A DNA stretch of 64,000 bases from contig CAYRDY010000001.1 of assembly GCA_964423195.1 (NCBI GenBank), positions 1 to 64,000 of the forward strand, in the 5' to 3' direction. The notes beneath the pieces were generated by a model. The model was not told where the DNA came from and did not search any database. It saw only the letters and a program-made list of their open reading frames with translations. Origin of the DNA: CAKRHR01 sp964423195 (GTDB taxonomy: Bacteria > Bacillota > Clostridia > Lachnospirales > Lachnospiraceae). A program made the position numbers and the translations under genes. Positions 54,072-62,748 of the stretch are shown in pieces (positions within the stretch are counted from its first letter, which is position 1; every line of letters starts with the position of its first letter).

Positions 54072-55907
54072 ATGGGAAAAAAGATCTTGGAGCGTCTTGC
54101 GGCTTTTGTGCCGGCGTTTTTCCTGCTTGCAGGATTTTTTGGCGGCATGGCGATGAATGTACAGGCTGCCATCAAGGACGCGACCGTGTTTGAAAATGTG
54201 AGCTGGGAGTATATGGGCGAGACGTCCGTTATTTCCGACACGGGCTGGCTGCAGTCGATGTGCTGTACGGAGGATTATATCATCTGTCTGGAGAACACGT
54301 CGACGAGCGACAGCACGGCGGATACTTTTCTGGCTTTTTATAAAAATGAGGTGGACGCCGACGGCAATCCCGTGACGCAGTACAGCCTTGCCAAGACGGT
54401 CACGGAGACGGACTATGAGCACGCCAACGGCATGACATACAATCCGGACACGCGCGAGATCCTCGTGGTGGGCGCCACACCGCTGAACAGAGAGAACAGA
54501 GGCATTGTGTATATCGTGGACGCGGATACGCTCAAGCTGAAGCGCACGGTCAGGCTGTCGAATGGCTATAAACTGCTGGGTGTTGCCTACAGCGAGGATA
54601 CCGGGCATTATGTGGTTCAGTTTTTTAACGACGGCTATACGGAATCCTTTTTCATGGAATTGGATGAGGATTTTCAGCAGGTCGGCGATGTGATGCCGGC
54701 CGTGATGTGGCAGGATATCCGGCACCAGGACTTTTGTATCTCCGGTGATTATCTGATCTCCCTGGCGTTCACGGAGGGTGCGTCCAACAGTAATGTGATG
54801 CATATCTATTCGCTCTCACAGCGGGAACTGCTGGTCAGTTATGATCTCGACATTCTGCAGGAGGACGGCGCTTTTATAGAGCCGGAGTCGATCTGTGAGA
54901 TGGGGCCCGGACAGATTCTGATCGGCAATGCCATGAGGGATCCGCGCCGGATCGCCTTTTACTGGACAAGGGTGTCGGCGGCCTTCAATATCACCACTTC
55001 CGTGGAAAACGGCACCATCACCGGCAGCCAGAAGACGGTGGCCTATGCCTCCGATTACACGATCAGCTACGAGCCGGAGGAGAATTACGAGATCGACACC
55101 CTGACGGTCGACGGTGAGGCTGTGGATCCGGCAGAGCATCCGAATTTCTATGTGTTTGAGCAGATATCGGAGAATCACTCCATCGATGTGACATTTAAGG
55201 AAAAACCGAAGTTCAAGGTGACGACGTCTGTGGAGAACGGCGTCATCGACGACTCGGTGACGCTGTACAGGGACAAGGATCTGACCGTCGCCTACGCGCC
55301 CGATGCGCACTATGAGCTGAATGAGATTCTGATCGACGGCGCGCCGATCGATCGATCGCTTGCCCCGGCACAGTATACATTCGAGAATATTCAGCAGGAT
55401 CATCAGATTGATGTCCGCTTTACCGAAATTCCGTCCTTTGAGATCAGCACGTCCGCAAAAAACGGCGTGATCTCGCAGACGGAGTCAAAGATTTACAGGG
55501 ACGAAAACTATACGGTGTATTACCACCCGCGGGATTATTACAAGCTGGCGTGGATCGAGGTAGACGGCGCGCGCACCTACGTCTGGCAGCTGCGGGATCA
55601 CTGGAATGACTATACGTTTACCGATGTCCAGGAGCCGCATATGGTGTCCGTGACCTATTACTGGGTGTTTCTGCCATGGCTGGTGCTTGGCGGCGCGGTG
55701 CTTCTGATCCTGTTCTTTGTCAGCCTGATCGGGCTGAATGCCGGTTATATGCGGCGCAGACGGCTGCGCAGGCGTTATCTCAAGCGCAGGCGTATCCGGC
55801 GGAAGCGGGAACTCAATCAGGCGCGGGCCGAGGCCAGGGTGCGTGAAAAAATGCGGCAGGAAGCCGGTATTCGCAGGGTGGATCCGGAAGATTTTGTTGA
55901 CAAATAG
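54072..55907 (+). CDS. Membrane-anchored surface protein with three InlB B-repeat-like domains
   Basis: 611 residues. Signal peptide (LAAFVPAFFLLAGFFGGMAM). Residues 40-300 look like a beta-propeller fragment (NGMTYNPDTREILVVGATPL, GVAYSEDTGHYVVQFF). Three repeats of a bacterial repeat fold follow: ITTSVENGTITGSQ, VTTSVENGVIDDSV and ISTSAKNGVISQTE, each ending near HSIDVTF / HQIDVRF / HMVSVTY. A membrane helix (FLPWLVLGGAVLLILFFVSL) near residue 545 is followed by an Arg-rich cytoplasmic tail. So it is outside-facing with a short inner tail; adhesion or sensing is possible but not shown. GAGG sits before ATG 54072. The hairpin 12 nt upstream is unusual for a gene without a clear promoter between. 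Confidence 0.75.
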   Translation: MGKKILERLAAFVPAFFLLAGFFGGMAMNVQAAIKDATVFENVSWEYMGETSVISDTGWLQSMCCTEDYIICLENTSTSDSTADTFLAFYKNEVDADGNPVTQYSLAKTVTETDYEHANGMTYNPDTREILVVGATPLNRENRGIVYIVDADTLKLKRTVRLSNGYKLLGVAYSEDTGHYVVQFFNDGYTESFFMELDEDFQQVGDVMPAVMWQDIRHQDFCISGDYLISLAFTEGASNSNVMHIYSLSQRELLVSYDLDILQEDGAFIEPESICEMGPGQILIGNAMRDPRRIAFYWTRVSAAFNITTSVENGTITGSQKTVAYASDYTISYEPEENYEIDTLTVDGEAVDPAEHPNFYVFEQISENHSIDVTFKEKPKFKVTTSVENGVIDDSVTLYRDKDLTVAYAPDAHYELNEILIDGAPIDRSLAPAQYTFENIQQDHQIDVRFTEIPSFEISTSAKNGVISQTESKIYRDENYTVYYHPRDYYKLAWIEVDGARTYVWQLRDHWNDYTFTDVQEPHMVSVTYYWVFLPWLVLGGAVLLILFFVSLIGLNAGYMRRRRLRRRYLKRRRIRRKRELNQARAEARVREKMRQEAGIRRVDPEDFVDK

Positions 55908-55980
55908 GCGCTATATGCTAAAATAAAAATCGAATTGCGGCAACCGTTTGGATTTGTCTCAATCGTGATGATTCGGATAG

Positions 55981-56041
55981 GGAAGTTTGGAGGTAAACTT
56001 CCTTATCTACCTTGATGACGCACGAAAGTGCGTCAAGAAAG
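55981..56041 (+). repeat. leuS leader hairpins, including extragenic element copy 2
   Basis: Two adjacent stem-loops. First GGAAGTTT (55981-55988) pairs with AAACTTCC (55995-56002) around a GGAGGT loop. Second TGACGCAC pairs with GTGCGTCA around GAAA (about 56016-56035). The stretch 55998-56041 matches 30803-30847. Confidence 0.65.
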
Positions 56042-56061
56042 AGGAAAGGATGACTTGAGTT

Positions 56062-58473
56062 ATGGCCATAGCTTACAACCATAAAGAAATTGAAAAAAAG
56101 TGGCGTGCCAGATGGGAAACGGATCCGATCAATGTCAATGACGGGAAAAAAGAGAAGTATTATTGCCTGGATATGTTTCCGTATCCGTCCGGCAGCGGTC
56201 TTCACGTCGGTCATTGGCGTGGCTATGTGATCTCCGATGTCTGGAGCCGCTACAAAATTCTCAACGGCTATTATGTGATCCACCCGATGGGGTGGGATGC
56301 GTTCGGCCTGCCAGCGGAGAACTACGCGATCAAGATGGGCGTGCATCCTGAGAAGTCCACGGCGGAGAATATAGCCAACATCAAGCGACAGATCAAGGAG
56401 ATTTCCGCCGTCTATGACTGGGATATGGAGGTCAACACCACCGACCCGAATTATTATAAGTGGACCCAGTGGATCTTTGTGAAAATGTTCAAGGCGGGTT
56501 TGGCCTATGAGAAGGAGATGCCGATCAACTGGTGCCCGTCCTGCAAGACCGGCCTCGCCAACGAGGAGGTCGTGGGCGGCAAGTGCGAGCGGTGCGGCGC
56601 CGATGTGACCAAGAAAAATCTCAAACAGTGGATGCTAAAGATCACCGATTATGCCGACCGGCTCTTAAGTGACCTGGACAAGCTCGACTGGCCGGAGAAG
56701 GTCAAGAAGATGCAGACCGACTGGATCGGCAAGTCCTACGGCGCCGAGGTCGATTTTCCGGTGGACGGCCAAGATGAGATGATCACGGTCTACACGACCC
56801 GGCCGGATACGCTCTATGGCGCCACTTTCATGGTGCTGGCGCCGGAACACGCGCTGGCGGCGTCGCTTGCGACGGACGAGACGCGGGAGAACGTTGAGAG
56901 ATATATCTATGCCTCATCGCTCAAGTCCAATGTCGACCGCCTGCAGGATAAGGAGAAGACCGGCGTCTTCACGGGCAGCTATGCCATCAATCCGATCAAC
57001 GGCGCGAAGATTCCGATCTGGCTCTCGGATTATGTGCTTGCGGACTATGGCACGGGCGCGATCATGTGCGTGCCCGCGCATGACGACCGCGACTTTGAGT
57101 TTGCCACCAAATTCCACATTCCGATCGTCCAGGTGATCTCGCCGGACGGCAAGGAGATCGAGCCGCTGACCAAAGCCTACACGGCGTCCGGCATCGTGAT
57201 CAATTCCGGAGAGTGGACCGGCCTTGATTCCGCGAAACTCAAAGCGGAAGCGCCGGACATCATTGAGAAGCGCGGCATCGGCAAGAAGACGGTCAATTAC
57301 AAGCTGCGCGACTGGGTATTTTCCCGCCAGCGCTACTGGGGCGAGCCGATCCCGATCGTACACTGTGAGAAGTGCGGCTGCGTGCCGGTGCCGGAGGAGG
57401 AGCTGCCGCTGCTCTTGCCGGAGGTTGAGAGCTACCAGCCGACAGGCACGGGCGAGTCGCCGCTGGCTGACATCCCTGAATGGGTCAATACCACCTGCCC
57501 TTGCTGCGGCGGGCCGGCAAAGCGCGAGACCAATACCATGCCTCAGTGGGCGGGCTCCTCGTGGTATTTCCTGCGCTATGTGGACAATAAAAACGATAAG
57601 GAACTTGTTTCCAGGGAGAAGGCGGACGCGCTGCTTCCGGTCGATATGTATATCGGCGGCGTGGAGCACGCGGTGCTGCATCTGCTGTACTCAAGATTTT
57701 ATACAAAATTCCTCTGTGACATCGGCGTGATCGATTTTGACGAGCCATTCACGAAGCTGTTCAACCAGGGAATGATCACCGGCAAGAATGGCATCAAGAT
57801 GAGCAAGTCCAAGGGCAATGTGGTGTCACCGGATGATTTGGTGCGCGATTACGGCTGTGACTCTCTGAGGATGTACGAATTGTTTGTGGGGCCGCCGGAG
57901 CTGGATTCCGAGTGGGATGAGCGCGGGATCGACGGTGTTTACCGCTTTCTCAATCGGTTCTGGAAAGTGGTCATGGAGAATAAGGACAGAGATGTGGCCG
58001 AGACGAGGGAATTGGTGAAGATCCGCCATAAGATGGTCTATGATATCACCTCCAGGCTTGAGCAGTTCAGTCTCAACACCGTGGTGTCCGGCTTTATGGA
58101 ATATACCAACAGGCTGACAGAGCTGACGAAGAAGGGCGGTGTCGACAGGGCAACGCTTGAGACGGCTGTGGTGCTGATCGCGCCTTTCGCGCCGCACATC
58201 GCCGAGGAGCTCTGGCAGCAGCTCGGCCATGCGTATTCGGTCTTTGACAACCGCTGGCCGTCGGCCGACGCGGAGGCCATGAGGGACGATGAGATCAAGA
58301 TCGCGGTTCAGGTCAACGGCAAGACGCGCTGTGTGATCGATGTCGCGGCCGACGCCGCGAAAGATGAGGTGCTGGCTCGTGCGAAGGAGGCGCTCGGCGC
58401 CAAACTCTCCGGCACCATAGTCAAGGAGATCTACGTTCCGGGGCGCATCGTCAATATTGTCGCAAAATCTTAA
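56062..58473 (+). CDS. leuS: Leucyl-tRNA synthetase
   Basis: 803 residues, class I synthetase. HIGH motif HVGH at 48-51 in PYPSGSGLHVGHWRGY; KMSKS at 579-583. The editing (CP1) domain begins near residue 225 with TTRPDTLYGATFMVLAPEH. Cysteine pairs in CPSCKTGLANEE / KCERCGADV and HCEKCGCV / TCPCCGG suggest zinc sites. The C-terminus holds the anticodon and tRNA-binding domains. The ATG at 56062 is preceded by GAGGAAAGG and a two-codon frame ATG ACT TGA (56050-56058). No T-box motif seen in front. Confidence 0.97.
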   Translation: MAIAYNHKEIEKKWRARWETDPINVNDGKKEKYYCLDMFPYPSGSGLHVGHWRGYVISDVWSRYKILNGYYVIHPMGWDAFGLPAENYAIKMGVHPEKSTAENIANIKRQIKEISAVYDWDMEVNTTDPNYYKWTQWIFVKMFKAGLAYEKEMPINWCPSCKTGLANEEVVGGKCERCGADVTKKNLKQWMLKITDYADRLLSDLDKLDWPEKVKKMQTDWIGKSYGAEVDFPVDGQDEMITVYTTRPDTLYGATFMVLAPEHALAASLATDETRENVERYIYASSLKSNVDRLQDKEKTGVFTGSYAINPINGAKIPIWLSDYVLADYGTGAIMCVPAHDDRDFEFATKFHIPIVQVISPDGKEIEPLTKAYTASGIVINSGEWTGLDSAKLKAEAPDIIEKRGIGKKTVNYKLRDWVFSRQRYWGEPIPIVHCEKCGCVPVPEEELPLLLPEVESYQPTGTGESPLADIPEWVNTTCPCCGGPAKRETNTMPQWAGSSWYFLRYVDNKNDKELVSREKADALLPVDMYIGGVEHAVLHLLYSRFYTKFLCDIGVIDFDEPFTKLFNQGMITGKNGIKMSKSKGNVVSPDDLVRDYGCDSLRMYELFVGPPELDSEWDERGIDGVYRFLNRFWKVVMENKDRDVAETRELVKIRHKMVYDITSRLEQFSLNTVVSGFMEYTNRLTELTKKGGVDRATLETAVVLIAPFAPHIAEELWQQLGHAYSVFDNRWPSADAEAMRDDEIKIAVQVNGKTRCVIDVAADAAKDEVLARAKEALGAKLSGTIVKEIYVPGRIVNIVAKS

Positions 58474-58479
58474 GAAAAC

Positions 58480-58512
58480 GACACGGCTATGGCACATCGC
58501 CATAGCCGCGTC
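58480..58512 (+). terminator. Hairpin after leuS
   Basis: Perfect 10-bp stem CGGCTATGGC (58484-58493) with GCCATAGCCG (58499-58508), extended by GAC/GTC over one mismatch. No U-run follows; it may be an RNA end-protecting stem or a weak terminator. Confidence 0.5.
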
Positions 58513-58540
58513 AAATACCGGCAGTGACGGGAGGTGCGCG

Positions 58541-58945
58541 ATGCGGGCAAAAGAGCCGCCAAAGCTGGAGGACATTCTGTTTGTGATCGGAAATGTCATG
58601 ATTGTTTTGATCCTGATACTCTGGCCTTGGTTTTTGAGACATCAGAGCGATTACGCCTGGGGCTGTGTATTCAACAGACTCACCGGATTTTACTGTCCGG
58701 CCTGCGGCGGCACGAGGGCTTTTAACGCGATGCTGCACGGACATTTTCTCCGGTCGCTGTCCTACCACCCGATTGTCCTCTATTTCTCCGCGCTCTTTGT
58801 ATGGTTTATGGGGAGCTGGTATGTGGAAAAGCTGAGCCGGGGGCGGATCGCGATCGGGATGAAGTACCGTGATGTCTATGTCTTTGTGGGTATCGCCATC
58901 CTGATCGGAAATTTTGTGCTGAAAAATTTGATGCTGATCATTTGA
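58541..58945 (+). CDS. DUF2752 membrane protein
   Basis: 134 residues with about three hydrophobic helices (VIGNVMIVLILILWPWFL, VLYFSALFVWFMGSW, VFVGIAILIGNFVL). The DUF2752 signature is FYCPACGGTRAF near residues 50-61, a CxxCG motif at a membrane interface, usually followed by HGHFLRSLSYHP. Function unknown. The frame is open back to 58457 in leuS, but ATG 58541 with GGGAGG at 58529-58534 is the start. It ends overlapping a possible upstream extension of the next gene. Confidence 0.85.
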   Translation: MRAKEPPKLEDILFVIGNVMIVLILILWPWFLRHQSDYAWGCVFNRLTGFYCPACGGTRAFNAMLHGHFLRSLSYHPIVLYFSALFVWFMGSWYVEKLSRGRIAIGMKYRDVYVFVGIAILIGNFVLKNLMLII

Positions 58946-58995
58946 AAAGCCGAATACGATTGAGCATCACTGTCAAATGTCTGGGAGGGGTGGCG

Positions 58996-59919
58996 ATGGA
59001 CCACAAACCTGTACTGATCGTCATGGCGGCTGGCATGGGCAGCCGTTACGGCGGCCTCAAGCAGATCGATCCGGTCAGCGACGAGGGCGAGATTATTATG
59101 GATTTTTCAATCTATGACGCGATTCGTGCCGGCTTTGAGACGGTCATCTTTGTGATCAGGCGCGCGTTTGAGAGAGACTTTAAGAAAATTGTGGGCGCAC
59201 GCCTTGAAAAATATGCCGATGTCCGCTATGTTTACCAGCGGCTTGAAGATTTGCCGGAGGGCTATGCGGTCCCGGAGGGCCGTGTGAAGCCGGGGGGCAC
59301 GGGGCACGCGGTGCTCTGCTGCCGGCATGTGGTCAGCGGACCATTCGCGGTCATCAATGCCGACGACTATTACGGTCCGGAGGCGTTTGGGATCATCTAT
59401 GATTATCTTGCGTCCGTCACGGACGACGACGGATACCGTTTTGCGATGGTCGGCTATCCGATTGAAAATACGCTGACAGATTTTGGCTATGTGTCAAGAG
59501 GTGTCTGCAGGGTCGGCGAGGATCAAATGCTCATCGATATCTGCGAGCGCACGCATATCGAGAAGCGGGACGGCAGGGCCGTGTATACGGAGGACGATGG
59601 CCGGACATGGCATCGGATCCCGGCAGGCAGCACGGTGTCGATGAATATGTGGGGATTTTCGACGGGCTTTATGGATGAGCTTGAGAGACGGTTTATTCCG
59701 TTTCTGGATGAAACGCTCAGATCCTGGCCGCAAAAGGGCGAATATTTCCTGCCCAATGTGGTCGATGAACTGGTGAGAGCGGACAGGGCCACGGTCAGGG
59801 TTCTGAGGTCGCATGACCGCTGGTACGGCGTGACTTATAAGGAGGACAGGGCTGTGATCGCCGACGCGATCGCCCAGATGAAGGCTGCCGGAATGTATCC
59901 GCGGAAATTGTGGAGTTGA
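58996..59919 (+). CDS. Nucleotidyltransferase of the sugar-phosphate NTP-transferase family
   Basis: 307 residues. The N-terminal signature LIVMAAGMGSRYGGLKQ is the nucleotide-binding loop of NDP-sugar pyrophosphorylases. GGTGHAVLCC and FAVINADDYYG carry the sugar- and metal-binding Asp pair. It probably activates a sugar phosphate with UTP, CTP or another NTP; the substrate cannot be set from sequence, and no sugar-processing genes lie beside it. ATG 58996 with GGGAGGGG ahead; the frame is open to 58942. Confidence 0.85.
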   Translation: MDHKPVLIVMAAGMGSRYGGLKQIDPVSDEGEIIMDFSIYDAIRAGFETVIFVIRRAFERDFKKIVGARLEKYADVRYVYQRLEDLPEGYAVPEGRVKPGGTGHAVLCCRHVVSGPFAVINADDYYGPEAFGIIYDYLASVTDDDGYRFAMVGYPIENTLTDFGYVSRGVCRVGEDQMLIDICERTHIEKRDGRAVYTEDDGRTWHRIPAGSTVSMNMWGFSTGFMDELERRFIPFLDETLRSWPQKGEYFLPNVVDELVRADRATVRVLRSHDRWYGVTYKEDRAVIADAIAQMKAAGMYPRKLWS

Positions 59920-60022
59920 AGTCCGCCGATGGCTGGCTGAGACAGGCCTGGGAGCCAGGACATTTCATTGAATCAGTGACAGGCAGATCTGTTTCCAAAG
60001 TTTATACACAGGAGGTTTTTTG

Positions 60023-61234
60023 ATGGAAAGGATTCAAATGACGACGCCGCTTGTCGAGATGGACGGCGACGAGATGACAAGGATTTTGTGGCAGTATATA
60101 AAGGACGAGCTGATCCTGCCCTATGTTGATCTGAAGACAGAATATTATGATCTGGGGCTGGCCCACCGAAATGAGACCGACGATCAGGTGACGGTTGACG
60201 CGGCCAATGCCACCAAGAAGTACGGCGTCGCCGTCAAATGCGCGACGATCACACCGAATGCCGCCCGTGTAGAGGAGTATGGCCTGAAGGAAATGTGGAA
60301 GAGCCCGAACGGCACCATCCGGGCGATTCTTGACGGCACGGTTTTCAGGGCGCCGATTATTGTCAAGGGCATCGAACCCTATGTGAAAAACTGGAGGAAA
60401 CCGATTACCATCGCCAGGCATGCCTACGGCGATGTCTACAAAAATGTTGAGATGAAGATTCCGGGGCCAGGAAAGGCGGAACTGGTCTATACGGCCCAGG
60501 ACGGCACTCAGACGCGGGAAGTGATCCACCGATTTGAGGGCCCGGGCGTGGTTCAGGGCATGCACAATCTCTGCGCGTCGATCGAGAGCTTTGCCAGGAG
60601 CTGTTTTAATTATGCGCTGGATACAAAGCAGACACTTTGGTTTGCGACGAAAGACACGATATCCAAAAAATATGACCATACCTTTAAAGACATTTTCCAG
60701 GAGATATACGAAGCCGAGTACGCGGACAAATTTGAGGCGGCGGGCATCGAGTATTTCTATACGCTGATCGATGACGCCGTGGCCCGTGTGATGAAGTCTG
60801 AGGGCGGCTTTATCTGGGCGTGCAAAAACTATGACGGCGATGTGATGAGTGACATGATCTCGTCGGCCTTCGGCTCGCTGGCGATGATGACTTCCGTGCT
60901 CGTCTCACCGGAGGGCTATTTTGAGTACGAGGCGGCGCACGGCACGGTGCAGCGGCACTATTATAAGCATCTGCAGGGGGAGAAGACATCGACGAACTCT
61001 GTGGCCACGATCTTTGCGTGGACAGGGGCGCTCAAGAAAAGGGGAGAACTCGACGGCAACGAAGCGCTGACGGCGTTTGCCGCGCGGCTTGAGCGGGCGG
61101 CTGTAAAGACGATCGAGGACGGCAAGATGACGAGAGACCTGGCGATGATCACCGCATTGGAAAATGTGACCGTGCTTGACAGCCTGGAATTTATTCGGGA
61201 AATTCGGAAAACCATGGAAAATTTAGGCCTGTAG
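60023..61234 (+). CDS. icd: NADP-dependent isocitrate dehydrogenase
   Basis: 403 residues, the type II (eukaryote-like homodimer) class rather than E. coli Icd. It converts isocitrate to 2-oxoglutarate with NADP. Substrate-binding residues are in [20 protein letters not shown] and [14 protein letters not shown]; metal-binding Asp residues in [18 protein letters not shown] and NYDGDVMSD; coenzyme segment in [23 protein letters not shown] 60023 has GGAGG at 60011-60015; TTG 60020 is too close to it. Provides 2-oxoglutarate for glutamate synthesis. Confidence 0.96.
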   Translation: MERIQMTTPLVEMDGDEMTRILWQYIKDELILPYVDLKTEYYDLGLAHRNETDDQVTVDAANATKKYGVAVKCATITPNAARVEEYGLKEMWKSPNGTIRAILDGTVFRAPIIVKGIEPYVKNWRKPITIARHAYGDVYKNVEMKIPGPGKAELVYTAQDGTQTREVIHRFEGPGVVQGMHNLCASIESFARSCFNYALDTKQTLWFATKDTISKKYDHTFKDIFQEIYEAEYADKFEAAGIEYFYTLIDDAVARVMKSEGGFIWACKNYDGDVMSDMISSAFGSLAMMTSVLVSPEGYFEYEAAHGTVQRHYYKHLQGEKTSTNSVATIFAWTGALKKRGELDGNEALTAFAARLERAAVKTIEDGKMTRDLAMITALENVTVLDSLEFIREIRKTMENLGL

Positions 61235-61387
61235 AGGGCGGATATTTTGGCGGTTTTTGTGCGGCGCTCTGCCGTGATAAATCAAGAAAAATCGAAAATA
61301 TCAAAAAGTTTTAAATATATTAAAAATTTACATCTTTTTCGGAAAATTTTACATTGTAAATGATAAAAATTTAACGTATACTTAGAC
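61235..61387. other. AT-rich spacer downstream of icd
   Basis: AT-rich stretch with runs of A and T and no ORF or clear terminator. It leads into the promoter at 61388. Confidence 0.5.
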
Positions 61388-61416
61388 TTGTAAAAAACGT
61401 AAAGGTTTTTTATAAT
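61388..61416 (+). promoter_or_regulatory. Promoter of the structured RNA candidate
   Basis: TTGTAA (61388-61393), 17-bp spacer, TATAAT (61411-61416). Start of transcription expected near 61423. Confidence 0.65.
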
Positions 61417-61422
61417 AGTTAC

Positions 61423-61645
61423 CCAATACCTTCTTTTTACTATTCACAATGCTGGACTCAGACCAGTTGATTCCCACCTCCCCCCTTCTGCCAACTGGTC
61501 GGTTTGCCAAAGTAATGGAATGGAGCCGGAACCCGCAAGGGTTCCGGCTCCATTCCAGTTGTGGTGGTGGTGCGCCTGGCGGCGCACGTTTACTGAAAAC
61601 TTTCGTGAAGAAAGCAGCCGCTGTAGGCCTGTCTAAAGCGGCTGC
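61423..61645 (+). ncRNA. Candidate structured non-coding RNA with four perfect hairpins
   Basis: Four stems follow the promoter. (1) GACCAGTTG (61461-61469) with CAACTGGTC (61492-61500), its loop rich in C (CCCACCTCCCCCC). (2) A 19-bp perfect stem 61516-61534 / 61539-61557 with a GCAA tetraloop. (3) GTGCGCC (61570-61576) with GGCGCAC (61581-61587). (4) GCAGCCGCT (61614-61622) with AGCGGCTGC (61637-61645). The C-rich loop can pair with GGTGG at 61563-61570, and CCAGTTG occurs again at 61555-61561, allowing an alternative stem. I do not recognise a known family. A 79-codon frame crosses it but has no ribosome site. Confidence 0.45.
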
Positions 61646-61679
61646 AAAAAGATGGTGTGAACTTGTGTTTTCAATCGTG

Positions 61680-62456
61680 TTACTTTAGATTCTGCATATA
61701 TTCTTTCGGTGAGCACCCTGCCACTTTCTTGAACACCTTGCTGAAATAGAAGGCGTCCTCAAATCCGAGCTTTTCTGAGATCTCATAAATCTTTAAGTTC
61801 CTCTCGGTGAGTAGTTTCTTGGCCTCCTCAATCTTGAGGAAGTTGATATATTTGGTGAAACTGTACGCGCTGTATTTTTTGAAAATACTGCTCAGGTAGT
61901 TCGGGCTGAGTCCGAAGACATCGGCCACCTCATTGAGAGAGAGCTTCTTGTCAATATTTTTTTGAATATACTTTTGAATCTCCGTGATCGTGTGGTTTTT
62001 GGCCTCATTTTTTTTGCTGTTGTCGTCCGGCAGCTTTTCAGGCGGATCCTCGTCCACCGTCCGGTGGACATTCATATACTCCAGCCGCTCGATCGCGGAC
62101 CTCACAGCCCCGGAGAGCAGTTCCTCGTTCAGATCGCTCTTTAACAGATACTCGACGGCGCTGTAATGTACGGCGGCCTGGACAAAAGAAAAATCTTTGC
62201 GGTCGGTGACAATGATAAAGACCGGTATCTCTCCGAAATGCTTGCGGCACAGACGCATCAGATCCAGGCCGGTGCTCTGCAAAAGGGCGGTCTCGGTGAT
62301 CACGATATCCGGGCGCAGTGTCTCGATAAAATGCATCGCGTCATGGACGTCCTCTGTCTGGGCGCACACACTGACATTGAGTTTTATTGATGAGAGCATT
62401 GTTTTCAGACGAGATATGAAGGCAGAATCGCTGTCGACGATAAGAATTTTCCACAT
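61680..62456 (-). CDS. AraC-family response regulator with atypical receiver domain
   Basis: 258 residues. Residues 1-125 form a receiver domain (MWKILIVDSDSAF, RPDIVITETALL, VFIIVTDRKDF, EYLLKSDLN). The phospho-acceptor Asp is replaced by Glu55 in ITETALL and the usual second acidic residue after D8 is Ser; T84 and K106 are kept. A linker (KLPDDNSKKNEAKNH) leads to an AraC-type double helix-turn-helix: LSLNEVADVFGLSPNYLSSI and IYEISEKLGFEDAFYFSKVF, ending CSPKEYMQNLK. No sensor kinase is encoded beside it. ATG 62456 has AAGGGA upstream. The layout resembles YesN-type regulators. The Glu may make it constitutively active. Confidence 0.88.
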   Translation of the reverse strand: MWKILIVDSDSAFISRLKTMLSSIKLNVSVCAQTEDVHDAMHFIETLRPDIVITETALLQSTGLDLMRLCRKHFGEIPVFIIVTDRKDFSFVQAAVHYSAVEYLLKSDLNEELLSGAVRSAIERLEYMNVHRTVDEDPPEKLPDDNSKKNEAKNHTITEIQKYIQKNIDKKLSLNEVADVFGLSPNYLSSIFKKYSAYSFTKYINFLKIEEAKKLLTERNLKIYEISEKLGFEDAFYFSKVFKKVAGCSPKEYMQNLK

Positions 62457-62653
62457 ATACGAATCCCTTCTTTCAGGTACGGGGTGACAAAGTAACGGAA
62501 AGCCAATCTCAGTCTCGCCAATGCAGGTATGCAACAGTAATTATTTTTGTCCATTCCTTGTCCTAAAATAAGGGATTTATAATAATTACATGAAAAGTGA
62601 GTTCTTGTTGTAAAAAAATTTATCCATTCAACTATACCATCTAACTATATCAT

Positions 62654-62682
62654 ACAATACTCCTTTTGCGTGTAAAAGTCAA
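62654..62682 (-). promoter_or_regulatory. Possible promoter of the AraC-type regulator
   Basis: Read on the minus strand: TTGACT (62682-62677), 17-bp spacer, TATTGT (62659-62654). The leader would be about 190 nt. Confidence 0.4.
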
Positions 62683-62748
62683 GGCATTTTATAAAATTAT
62701 TAATTTTTTTAATAAATAATGAAAATAAATTCCGAAAATTTACAAGGG

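Noticed and set aside
55908..56061. T-box leader in front of leuS (also checked for thrS and gltX)
   Set aside because: The conserved T-box sequence (AGGGTGG.ACCGCG) and specifier stem were not seen, and the space is too short.
61449..61688. 79-codon frame over the hairpin region after icd
   Set aside because: No Shine-Dalgarno site, and the sequence is dominated by perfect inverted repeats. It is kept only as the alternative to the RNA reading.
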